Part shown: piece by piece, positions 37,160-44,664 of the stretch
How the letters are laid out: each line of letters opens with the position of its first letter
Position numbering within the stretch: position 1 is the first letter of the stretch
From: Bacteroidota bacterium
GTDB taxonomy: Bacteria; Bacteroidota; Bacteroidia; Chitinophagales; Chitinophagaceae
Reading direction: 5' to 3'
NCBI GenBank assembly: GCA_020161535.1
Contig: JAIUNW010000002.1
Coordinates: forward strand, 310,001 to 374,000
Length of the DNA: 64,000 bases
Translations under genes and position numbers: made by a program
The notes under the pieces: model-generated
Told to the model about the DNA's origin: nothing
The model's database searches: none
The model's input: only the letters and a program-made list of their open reading frames with translations

Positions 37160-38503
37160 ATGAAGAGAATTTTCCCCCTGATCATCATATTGGTTTCATT
37201 ATCGCTGGTCGGTATTTTCTATATCCAGGTTTCCTGGTTTAGATCCATGCTGCTCGTGAAAGAAGACCAGTTGCGACAGAAGATTTTCATGGCCATGAAC
37301 GATACGGGCCAGGAACTGATGGAGCAAAAGGGAACATTGCCTTCTTTAAAAAATCGTCGCACGCGCCCCAATATCAGTTGGCCTTCTGATCAACTGATGA
37401 TGGAATTGCTGAAGCCTTCTACCATTTCAGAGAAGTTCACCATGTTTGAAGTGCAGGAAAAGTTGCGCAAGAATTTCAACAACTACGGACTGCAGGATGT
37501 TGGTTTTGAATTTGAGATTGCTTCAGACGGTGGTGATTTCTTGGGGTATGGTGAATTGAAGTCGCGCAATTTTGATCGGCTGGCAGAAGACACGATCAAT
37601 AATTTCAAGTGGATATTTCCGCTGATGGTGCCGCCGGGCAGTGATATGGAAGGCCTGGTGCCTGCCGAAACCATGACCGTGGTGGTGCCCAACGTAAAAA
37701 ACCTTTTCTTTCGCGAATTGCGCTGGATGCTGGCAGGTTCCATTGCTTTTACCCTGATTATGCTGGCTGCTTTTTTCATTACTGTTGCTGCCTTGTTGCG
37801 CCAGAAAAAGTTGAGTGAAATTAAAAATGATTTCATCAACAACATGACGCATGAATTTAAGACGCCCCTGGCCACCATATCGCTGGCGGTGGATGCGCTG
37901 CGAACTGAAAAGGTATCGAACGACAAAGAGAAGATGCAATACTTTACCGGCATCATCAAAGAAGAGAATAAGCGCATGAACAAGCATGTGGAAACGATTT
38001 TGCAGGCGGCCCTGATGGATAGGCAGGAGATTCAATTGGATAAAAGGCCGGTACATGTGCATGCGGTGATTGAACAGGTGTTGGAGAATTTTGATTTGCA
38101 ATTGCAGAACAAAGGCGGACATGCCATTGTACAACTGAATGCGCCCAACGATTTGATTGAAGCCGACGAAGTGCATTTTACCAACCTGATCAATAACCTG
38201 GTCGACAATGCGGTTAAGTATTCGAAAGACCACCTGGAATTGAAAGTGAGTACCGTGTCGACGGCTAAAGGGATTCAAATCAAGGTGGAGGACAATGGCA
38301 TTGGGATGACCAAGGAAAATGTGAAACGCATCTTCGAAAAATTTTACCGTGTGCATACCGGAAACCTGCACAATGTGAAAGGGTTTGGGCTGGGCCTGAG
38401 TTATGTGAAAACCATCGTGGATGCACACCACGGAAAGATCAAGGTCGAAAGCGCCCTGGGCAAGGGAACCAGTTTTACCATTGATATGCCGTATAGCGGT
38501 TAG
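37160..38503 (+). CDS. Two-component sensor histidine kinase, orphan
   Basis: 447 residues from the ATG at 37160 (an ATG-like start at 37133 would prefix nine residues to an already complete signal-anchor). Helix 1 (about 4-22), a periplasmic domain of about 165 residues without a named motif, helix 2 (about 192-214), HisKA with phosphoacceptor H231 in NNMTHEFKTPLATIS, and HATPase_c (NNLVDNAVKYS, VEDNGIGM, GFGLGLSYV). The kinase is complete, but the next gene is an acetyltransferase, not the response regulator usually found downstream, so its partner must lie elsewhere. Confidence 0.92.
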   Translation: MKRIFPLIIILVSLSLVGIFYIQVSWFRSMLLVKEDQLRQKIFMAMNDTGQELMEQKGTLPSLKNRRTRPNISWPSDQLMMELLKPSTISEKFTMFEVQEKLRKNFNNYGLQDVGFEFEIASDGGDFLGYGELKSRNFDRLAEDTINNFKWIFPLMVPPGSDMEGLVPAETMTVVVPNVKNLFFRELRWMLAGSIAFTLIMLAAFFITVAALLRQKKLSEIKNDFINNMTHEFKTPLATISLAVDALRTEKVSNDKEKMQYFTGIIKEENKRMNKHVETILQAALMDRQEIQLDKRPVHVHAVIEQVLENFDLQLQNKGGHAIVQLNAPNDLIEADEVHFTNLINNLVDNAVKYSKDHLELKVSTVSTAKGIQIKVEDNGIGMTKENVKRIFEKFYRVHTGNLHNVKGFGLGLSYVKTIVDAHHGKIKVESALGKGTSFTIDMPYSG

Positions 38504-38525
38504 GCATTACCGTTAGCTAATTTTT

Positions 38526-39008
38526 ATGCAGGCTGAAAAGATCATCTCTATCGAGGCGGCGCTTACCGAGGCCGATTACCAGAGCGCGAAAGCCCTGTTT
38601 GGTGAATATGCGGCATCGATTGGCATTGACCTGGCTTTTCAAAAATTTGATGACGAACTGTTGCAGATCAATTTGGTATATGGGCCGCCCAATGGCGTAC
38701 TGCTATTGGTTTCGGCTGGCGAACAGCCCATTGGTTGCGCCGGCATCAGGAAATTTGACGTTACCACGGCCGAGCTGAAAAGAATGTATATACAACCGGC
38801 ATTCAGGGGCTTGAAACTGGGCGCCGCGCTGTTGGAAAAATGTTTGGATGTGGCGGCAGCGCTTGGTTACCAGTATATCAGGCTTGATACTTTGCAGGAG
38901 ATGCAGGCGGCGATTCAATTGTACAAAGCAGCGGGGTTTTATGAGATAGCGCCTTACCGGTTTAATCCATTGGCGGGTGCGGTGTTTATGGAGAAGAAGT
39001 TGGGTTGA
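38526..39008 (+). CDS. GNAT family N-acetyltransferase
   Basis: 160 residues, one GNAT domain. Motif A: ELKRMYIQPAFRGLKLGAAL (R/QxxGxG/A acetyl-CoA loop, here RGLKLG), then IRLDTLQEMQAAIQLYKAAGFYE, the motif B region common to the family. Acetyl acceptor is unknown; the sequence resembles small-molecule or peptide acetyltransferases annotated in many Bacteroidota. Starts 22 bp after the histidine kinase and could be co-transcribed. A 182-bp stretch without a gene follows; it contains a short imperfect duplication (GCATACAC with GGTTG, 39011-39045). Confidence 0.85.
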   Translation: MQAEKIISIEAALTEADYQSAKALFGEYAASIGIDLAFQKFDDELLQINLVYGPPNGVLLLVSAGEQPIGCAGIRKFDVTTAELKRMYIQPAFRGLKLGAALLEKCLDVAAALGYQYIRLDTLQEMQAAIQLYKAAGFYEIAPYRFNPLAGAVFMEKKLG

Positions 39009-39190
39009 TGCATACACCTGGTTGAGGCATACACAAAATGGTTGGGCAACAGATAGCTGGAGTTGGCACAATTATCAATTGGCATAACCATCAAATTGAA
39101 AAAAAATGACACCGCTATAAATTTTCGTAGCTACCAATTTGCCGGTCAAAAACTTTCAACAAACACAAATCTATCGCACGATTGATTTCT

Positions 39191-40516
39191 CTACAACCAC
39201 AACAGCGAGCCGTCGCCATAACTCAGGAAACGAAAATTATTATCCAGCGCATATTGATATACCTTTTTCCAGTCGTCGCCGATCAGTGAAGCAACCAACA
39301 ACAACAAGGTGCTTTTCGGCTGGTGAAAATTGGTGATCAGGCCCTTGATCATTCGTGCTTTATAACCCGGCGCCATCATGATTTGCGTGCGGGCGGAAAG
39401 CTGGGTTCGGTTTTCTGCCAGTAACCTTTTTTCGATTGCTTCGAGTGCGATAGAAACGGTGATGGATGCATCGTTTGTGTTGGCTTCAATTGAATATGCT
39501 TCCCATTGGCTGATGAAGAGATCATCGAGGGCGTTATTGGGTTCTTTGATGAGCTTGCAACCTATCCAATACAATGACTCCAGCGTGCGCAGCGAGGTGG
39601 TTCCTACTGCAACAATGTTGCCATGGGCTGCTTTTATTTGGCGCAAGGCATCGAGATTGATTTCGATCCATTCTGCGTGCATATCGTGGTCGCCAATGGT
39701 ATCAGTTTGCACCGGTTTAAAAGTGCCCGCACCGACATGTAGGGTGACAAATGCTTCTTCGATATTTTTTTGACGCAGGTTTTCAAGTAGTGATGCCGTG
39801 AAATGGAGTCCGGCGGTAGGTGCCGCTACCGACCCTTCTTCTTTGGCGTAAACGGTTTGATAACGGTCATGGTCAACCGAAGTTGCTTCTCTCTTCAGGT
39901 AAGGAGGGATGGGCATCGCGCCGGCGCTTTCCAACACGTCGGCAAAACGAAGCAACGGGGGCGTCCACCGGAATTGGATCAGGAAATGGCCTGGTCTGCG
40001 TTCCAGCATGGCGGCCTGCAAAAGGAGTTCGTCATCCGCGGCAGCGGTATCGTTGGCTATACCCGCTTTCGCTGTACCCGTCGGGTGTTGAAGCAGGGAG
40101 CCCAATGGCAGGCGTTTTTCGAGTACCTGGCCGGCTTTCCATTTTGCGGCGCCGCCCACCAGGCATTTCCAGGTGGTGCTGCCGGTGGCCATGAGGGCAC
40201 GGGCTGGGTCGGTATCATCGGCCGGTTCGAGGCAAAAGATTTCGATCCAGCCGCCGCTGGGTTTTTGCAGTTGCAGGCGGGCCGGGATGACTTTTGTTTG
40301 GTTGAAAACCAGCAGTGTAGACGGTGGTAGTTCGGATGGCAGGTCGCAATAAAGTTTTTCGCTGATGCTACCTGCTTTATATAGGAGCAGGCGGCTCTGG
40401 TCTCTTTCCGGCAGGGGGAAGGCGGCAATTTGCTGGTCGGGCAGCGGGTAATGATAGGCTTCGATGGCGATGGCCGCTGTTTCTTGGGGGCCGGTAGCGT
40501 ATTTGCTGTCAGACAT
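39191..40516 (-). CDS. queA: tRNA preQ1(34) S-adenosylmethionine ribosyltransferase-isomerase
   Basis: 441 residues. QueA features: YHYPLPDQQIAAFPLPERDQ near the start, LVFNQTKVIPARL, TVYAKEEGSVAAPTAGLHFT, LHVGAGTFKPV and MIKGLITNFHQPKSTLLLL. It moves the ribosyl part of SAM onto preQ1 in tRNA to make epoxyqueuosine. About 90 residues longer than E. coli QueA, with extra residues at the N-terminus and an inserted Ala-rich region in the middle, as I recall for Bacteroidota. Divergent from mraZ across 271 bp of unusually structured DNA. Confidence 0.95.
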   Translation of the reverse strand: MSDSKYATGPQETAAIAIEAYHYPLPDQQIAAFPLPERDQSRLLLYKAGSISEKLYCDLPSELPPSTLLVFNQTKVIPARLQLQKPSGGWIEIFCLEPADDTDPARALMATGSTTWKCLVGGAAKWKAGQVLEKRLPLGSLLQHPTGTAKAGIANDTAAADDELLLQAAMLERRPGHFLIQFRWTPPLLRFADVLESAGAMPIPPYLKREATSVDHDRYQTVYAKEEGSVAAPTAGLHFTASLLENLRQKNIEEAFVTLHVGAGTFKPVQTDTIGDHDMHAEWIEINLDALRQIKAAHGNIVAVGTTSLRTLESLYWIGCKLIKEPNNALDDLFISQWEAYSIEANTNDASITVSIALEAIEKRLLAENRTQLSARTQIMMAPGYKARMIKGLITNFHQPKSTLLLLVASLIGDDWKKVYQYALDNNFRFLSYGDGSLLWL

Positions 40517-40530
40517 GGGCTGTTTTTTTT

Positions 40531-40572
40531 ACCCGACGGGTGGCACCCGTCGGGTGTTACCCGTCGGGTAGG
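40531..40572. repeat. Three 14-bp tandem units with palindromic core
   Basis: ACCCGACGGGT at 40531, ACCCGTCGGGT at 40545 and again at 40559: exact 14-bp period, each core an 11-bp near-perfect palindrome, the first being the reverse complement of the others. Lies next to the queA start in the queA-mraZ gap. Confidence 0.9.
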
Positions 40573-40578
40573 GTTCGG

Positions 40579-40619
40579 TTGTTCACGGGTTATCCACTGT
40601 AATCCACAGTCAATTCACA
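40579..40619 (+). promoter_or_regulatory. Ladder of DnaA-box-like 9-mers
   Basis: TTGTTCACG (40579), TTATCCACT (40590), TAATCCACA (40600) and CAATTCACA (40611) match TTATNCACA at 7, 8, 8 and 7 of 9 positions, with CAC cores 11, 10 and 11 bp apart. A further 9-mer on the other strand at 40693-40701 (TTTTCCACA) fits TTWTNCACA exactly. Confidence 0.45.
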
Positions 40620-40635
40620 TCCTTTTGGTTGAAAC

Positions 40636-40668
40636 TGCGGCGAAAATCGCCGCAAACGTAGATCTACG
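40636..40668. repeat. Two adjacent inverted repeats upstream of mraZ
   Basis: 40636-40654 is a perfect 8-bp stem (TGCGGCGA / TCGCCGCA) with loop AAA; three bases later 40657-40668 is the perfect 12-bp palindrome CGTAGATCTACG. Without a following T run they are not terminators; they may be protein-binding sites. Confidence 0.75.
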
Positions 40669-40721
40669 GCGGGTTTTCACGCGATTATCTGTTGTGGAAA
40701 AAATAGTCCTTTCCAAATTTG

Positions 40722-40750
40722 TTTGGTAAGTGGGAAAAAGTGTTATTTTG
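40722..40750 (+). promoter_or_regulatory. Candidate mraZ (dcw) promoter
   Basis: TTTG (40722-40725) as -33 element and TATTTTG (40744-40750) as -7 element, 18 bp apart, fit the Bacteroidota sigma-ABfr pattern TTTG...TANNTTTG with one missing base. Transcription would begin near 40757, giving a 31-nt leader. Confidence 0.5.
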
Positions 40751-40764
40751 TGGTAATAAATGTC
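40730..40764 (+). promoter_or_regulatory. Candidate MraZ operator (10-bp-spaced GTG repeats)
   Basis: GTGGG (40730), GTGTT (40740) and GTGGT (40750), followed by ATGTC (40760), stand at an exact 10-bp period. E. coli MraZ binds three TGGGN repeats spaced by 5 bp in front of its own gene; other MraZ proteins bind GTG-type direct repeats. The repeats overlay the candidate promoter, fitting autorepression. Confidence 0.6.
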
Positions 40765-40787
40765 AGAATCAATACATTTAGCTGTAA

Positions 40788-41249
40788 ATGAAAGGTTTTC
40801 TGGGCGAATACGAAGTGACGCTGGACGCCAAAGGGCGCTTCCTACTCCCGGCAGGGCTGAAAAAGCAACTGCCGGAAGGGGCTGACAGCTTCGTGATCAA
40901 CCGGGGGTTTGAGAAATGCCTTACCCTGTACCCCATGGCCTCCTGGAAACCGATTTTCGATCGCATCAGCAAACTGAATGATTTTGACCCAAAGGTACGT
41001 GAATTCAGGAGGTACTTTTTGAACGGCGCCACCGAAGTGGAGCCTGACACCGCCGGAAGAATTTTGCTTCCGCCCAACCTGAAATCGCATGCCAGTTTGG
41101 AAAAAGACATCGTACTGGTGTCGGCCGTAGACAAAATAGAAATATGGGATGCGGCACAGTACAAAAAGCTCTTTGACAGTTTCTCACCGGATGCTTTCAG
41201 TAGCCTCGCCCTTCAGGTGATGGTGAAGCCCGAAGAAAGCAACAATTGA
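40788..41249 (+). CDS. mraZ: MraZ, transcriptional regulator of the dcw cluster
   Basis: 153 residues, two tandem AbrB-like swapped-hairpin domains. The first has FLGEYEVTLDAKGRFLLPAG and the second TEVEPDTAGRILLPPNL, the paired DxKGR/DxxGR motifs of MraZ. It forms ring-shaped oligomers that bind direct repeats upstream of its own gene, thereby controlling division and wall genes. First gene of the cluster; rsmH starts one base before the end of its stop codon. Its likely operator is visible at 40730-40764. Confidence 0.97.
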   Translation: MKGFLGEYEVTLDAKGRFLLPAGLKKQLPEGADSFVINRGFEKCLTLYPMASWKPIFDRISKLNDFDPKVREFRRYFLNGATEVEPDTAGRILLPPNLKSHASLEKDIVLVSAVDKIEIWDAAQYKKLFDSFSPDAFSSLALQVMVKPEESNN

Positions 41250-42178
41250 TGACGGCAACCAACCACATATCGGATCCTTACCATGTTCCGGTACTGCTGG
41301 CTGAGGCGCTCGATGCATTGGCGATTCAACCGGATGGTATATATGTGGATTGCACTTTTGGTGGCGGTGGTCATGCAAGGGCCATCCTCGACAAACTGGG
41401 ACCCACCGGCAAGCTGGTGGGCTTTGACCAGGATGCGGATGCCAAACAAAACCTGCCGGCCGATGAAAGACTGCTGTTTATTCCGCAGAATTTCCGGCAC
41501 TTGTCGCGCTTTCTTCGGTTACACAAGATCGTTGGGGTGGATGGCATTCTTGCCGATCTCGGCGTAAGCAGTCACCAGTTTGATGAAGCCGATCGCGGAT
41601 TTTCCACGCGTTTCGATGCACCACTCGATATGCGTATGGATGCACGGGGCGAGGTCACCGCTGCACAGGTATTGCAAACCTATTCCGAACAGGCATTGCA
41701 CAAATTTTTTGAACAGTATGGCGAGGTTACCAATGCAAAAACACTGGCAAAAACCATTGTTGAACAACGCGGTAAACAACCCATGGCAACCATCAACCAG
41801 TTCAAAGCTGTGCTGCAGCCGATCGTGAAAGGCAATCCGAATAAATATTTCGCCCAGGTATTCCAGGCATTGCGCATTGAAGTGAACGATGAAATGGGGG
41901 CGCTGAAAGAAATGCTTTCGCAATTGCCCCAAGTGTTGAAACCCGGTGGTCGCGCCGCGATCATCAGTTTTCATTCACTGGAAGACCGCCTCGTTAAAAA
42001 TTTTTTTCGCGATGGAAGATTTGAAGAAGTACCCGATGAGAATCCTTTTGAGAACAGCAAAATCCAGTCGGCGCTGCGGGTGATCAGTAAAAAACCGATC
42101 ATTCCTTCAGCCGCCGAAATGAAAATAAATCCAAGGTCCCGCAGTGCAAAATTGCGCGTAGCGGAAAGAAAGTTGTGA
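41249..42178 (+). CDS. rsmH: 16S rRNA (cytosine(1402)-N4)-methyltransferase
   Basis: 309 residues from the ATG at 41249, which overlaps the mraZ stop by one base (TGATG). RsmH/MraW signatures: YHVPVLLAEALDAL, TFGGGGHARAIL (motif I), LADLGVSSHQFD, RGFSTRFDAPLDMRMD and ISFHSLEDRLVKNFF. It methylates N4 of C1402 in the decoding centre of the small ribosomal subunit. The second gene of dcw clusters almost everywhere. 32 bp to ftsL. Confidence 0.97.
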   Translation: MTATNHISDPYHVPVLLAEALDALAIQPDGIYVDCTFGGGGHARAILDKLGPTGKLVGFDQDADAKQNLPADERLLFIPQNFRHLSRFLRLHKIVGVDGILADLGVSSHQFDEADRGFSTRFDAPLDMRMDARGEVTAAQVLQTYSEQALHKFFEQYGEVTNAKTLAKTIVEQRGKQPMATINQFKAVLQPIVKGNPNKYFAQVFQALRIEVNDEMGALKEMLSQLPQVLKPGGRAAIISFHSLEDRLVKNFFRDGRFEEVPDENPFENSKIQSALRVISKKPIIPSAAEMKINPRSRSAKLRVAERKL

Positions 42179-42210
42179 AATGTTAATGTCCTATTGAACT
42201 ACCAAACTGT

Positions 42211-42534
42211 ATGGAAACCAGCAGCAACAAAAAAGAAAAACGATTTCGGATCAACTACCAGTTGGTCGTAAAGAACCTGCCATTCTTTTTATTCCTGAGT
42301 GTATTGGCTGTGATTTACATCTACAATGGCCACTATTCTGACAAGATTATAAAGTCCATCAGCAAAACGAACAAAGAATTGCGCGAAATGCAATTCGAGT
42401 ACAAGACATTGAAAAGTGAACTGATGTTTCGTAGCAAGCAAACGGAAGTTGCGCGGGCTGTTGAACCATTGGGCTTAAGAGAATTAAATATTCCGCCGGT
42501 TGTACTGACCGATAGTTCAGTAATTGGCGATTGA
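42211..42534 (+). CDS. ftsL: FtsL-like cell division protein
   Basis: 107 residues: basic cytoplasmic tail, a single membrane helix (LPFFLFLSVLAVIYIYNG, about 25-43) and a periplasmic coiled coil (SISKTNKELREMQFEYKTLKS split over heptads), ending with a helix-capping region LGLRELNIPP. The topology, size and place between rsmH and ftsI identify FtsL, which joins FtsB-like and FtsQ proteins to activate septal wall synthesis. Sequence conservation in this family is low, so the name rests on architecture and position. Confidence 0.88.
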   Translation: METSSNKKEKRFRINYQLVVKNLPFFLFLSVLAVIYIYNGHYSDKIIKSISKTNKELREMQFEYKTLKSELMFRSKQTEVARAVEPLGLRELNIPPVVLTDSSVIGD

Positions 42535-42558
42535 AAAAATAATACAACGGGTTGAAAC

Positions 42559-44664
42559 GTGGAAGTGAAACGCGATATACTATGGAGGGTTTATCTCTGC
42601 TTTCTGGGAATCGTGGTGCTCGGCGCTTTCATCTTGGGTAAAGCTCTTTACATACAGAATGTGCAAGGTGCCTACTGGCGCAGCAAAAGTGATACCCTGC
42701 ATACGCGCATTGTAAGCCTGGAAGCCGACCGCGGTACCATTTACAGCGAAGACGGAAACATGCTGAGTACTTCCATTCCTTATTTCAACATCTATATCGA
42801 TTTCGGTGCAGATGGATTGCAGGAAAAAAATGGAAAACGGTTTCGCGAACATGTTGATTCGCTGAGTATCCAACTTGCTGCTTTGTTCAAAGACCGTACA
42901 GCCGCTGTGTACAAAGCCCAGTTGCAGGAAGGCTTTCGCAAAAAGAACCGCTACTATTCGTTGCAGAAAAATATTTCTTTCGATGTGTACCAACGCCTGC
43001 GCGAATTGCCTCTCGTAAAACAGGGTCGCAATAAAAGCGGGTTCATTGCCGAAGTGAAAAGCAAGCGGATGAGCCCCTACGGCCTGCTGGCCAATCGGAC
43101 CATTGGGCTGGCGCGCGAGAATGCACAAAACGTGGGACTCGAATACACCTACGACAGCCTGCTGAAAGGTGAAACCGGTAAACGACTGGTGCGCTTTATC
43201 TCCGGCGGTGTGGCGGTACCGGTGGAAGGGTATGAGATCGAACCCGAAAATGGGCACGACCTCAAAACCACCATCGATGTGAATATCCAGGACATCGCCG
43301 AAAATGCGCTGTTGAAAGTGATGATCGAGAACGAAGCGGTACAGGGAACCTGTTTGGTGATGGAAGTGGCCACCGGAAAACTCAAGGCGATTGCGAACCT
43401 GGGCAGAACCGGCAATGGTGAATACTGGGAAGACCTGAACTATGCCATTCGCGCTACTGAACCGGGATCAACGTTTAAACTGGCAACGATGCTCTCGTTG
43501 CTGGAAGATAAAAAGATCACCATCGCATCGCCGGTGAATTTGGAAAAAGGCGTATGGAAGATAAACGGCAGAACGGTATTTGACAGTGAGCGCCATGGTC
43601 GCGAAGAAGTAACAGCCGAGCAGGCTTTCGACCTGAGCAGCAATGTGGGCATGGCAAAAATGGCTTACCTGCATTACAGTCGAAATCCCAACCAGTTTGT
43701 GGATCACCTCAAACGGTTACGGTTAAACGAATTTTCAGGCGTTGACCTGGTAGGTGAAAACCATCCCGTGATCAAATCGCCCAAGTCAAAAACCTGGAGT
43801 GCGACGTCGTTGCCCTGGATGAGCTTCGGTTATGAAGTGTTGGTGAGCCCACTGCAAACCCTGATGCTCTACAACGCAGTTGCCAACAACGGTAAGATGA
43901 TGAAGCCCTACCTGGTAGAAGAGATTCAACAAAATGGCATCAGCTTGCAGAAGAACGAACCGAAGGTATGGGTGGATAGTATTTGTAGCGGATCGACCCT
44001 GAAACAATTGCGCACTTGTTTGAATTCGGTGATGACGAATGGTACCGGAAGATCATTGCAAACGCCTTATTATCCGATTGCCGGAAAAACAGGTACGGCG
44101 CTGGTGGCGAATGGGAACCGGGGGTATGCCGATCATATTTACCAGTCGTCGTTTGCCGGTTATTTTCCGGCAAATGAGCCAAAATACAGTTGTGTGGTGG
44201 TGATTGTAAACAAACCACATGCGGTAAAATATTATGGCGCTGCGGTTGCCGGCCCCGTGTTCCGCGAAATAGCCGACAAGCTCTTTGCCATGCAGGCACA
44301 ACAGATCGCTGTTCCTTCGGCGGTGTTGCCAAAACGCGACAGCAGTGCGTTTCGATACAGTGGTGAGAAAAAGGCCATTCAAAAAGTACTCGCCGCTATG
44401 AACTGGCAGTACCGCGACAGTGCTGATGGAAAATGGGCGAATGTGGCAGCAGGAAAAGACCAATTGGCCTTGCTTGATACGCGTACACTGTCAACCGGCA
44501 CCATGCCAGATTTGAAGGGACTTGGTTTGAAAGACGCTTTGTTCCTGGTGGAGTCGATGAAGTTGAAAGTGCAGGTGAAGGGAAAAGGAAAAGTAGTATC
44601 GCAGTCGGTCGTTGCCGGCACGGCGATTAAAAAAGACAATACCGTTGTATTGGAATTGAACTAA
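42559..44664 (+). CDS. ftsI: Septal penicillin-binding protein (FtsI/PBP3) with PASTA domain
   Basis: 701 residues from a GTG. One membrane helix (about 10-30), a PBP dimerisation domain (DRGTIYSEDGNML...), and a class B transpeptidase domain with S304xxK307 (STFK), S360-S-N362 and K510-T-G. A C-terminal PASTA domain (MPDLKGLGLKDALFL...) follows; Bacteroidota FtsI carries this, E. coli FtsI does not. It cross-links septal peptidoglycan with FtsW. The stop overlaps the murE ATG by one base (TAATG). Confidence 0.95.
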   Translation: MEVKRDILWRVYLCFLGIVVLGAFILGKALYIQNVQGAYWRSKSDTLHTRIVSLEADRGTIYSEDGNMLSTSIPYFNIYIDFGADGLQEKNGKRFREHVDSLSIQLAALFKDRTAAVYKAQLQEGFRKKNRYYSLQKNISFDVYQRLRELPLVKQGRNKSGFIAEVKSKRMSPYGLLANRTIGLARENAQNVGLEYTYDSLLKGETGKRLVRFISGGVAVPVEGYEIEPENGHDLKTTIDVNIQDIAENALLKVMIENEAVQGTCLVMEVATGKLKAIANLGRTGNGEYWEDLNYAIRATEPGSTFKLATMLSLLEDKKITIASPVNLEKGVWKINGRTVFDSERHGREEVTAEQAFDLSSNVGMAKMAYLHYSRNPNQFVDHLKRLRLNEFSGVDLVGENHPVIKSPKSKTWSATSLPWMSFGYEVLVSPLQTLMLYNAVANNGKMMKPYLVEEIQQNGISLQKNEPKVWVDSICSGSTLKQLRTCLNSVMTNGTGRSLQTPYYPIAGKTGTALVANGNRGYADHIYQSSFAGYFPANEPKYSCVVVIVNKPHAVKYYGAAVAGPVFREIADKLFAMQAQQIAVPSAVLPKRDSSAFRYSGEKKAIQKVLAAMNWQYRDSADGKWANVAAGKDQLALLDTRTLSTGTMPDLKGLGLKDALFLVESMKLKVQVKGKGKVVSQSVVAGTAIKKDNTVVLELN

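Noticed and set aside
37523..38431. 302-codon open frame on the minus strand inside the histidine kinase gene
   Set aside because: Its translation is rich in His, Gln and Phe without any family motif, while the plus strand carries an intact kinase; it is an antisense shadow of the codon bias.
40531..40572. The 14-bp repeat array as a CRISPR
   Set aside because: Units are 11-bp palindromes with 3-bp spacers and only three copies; no cas genes are near.
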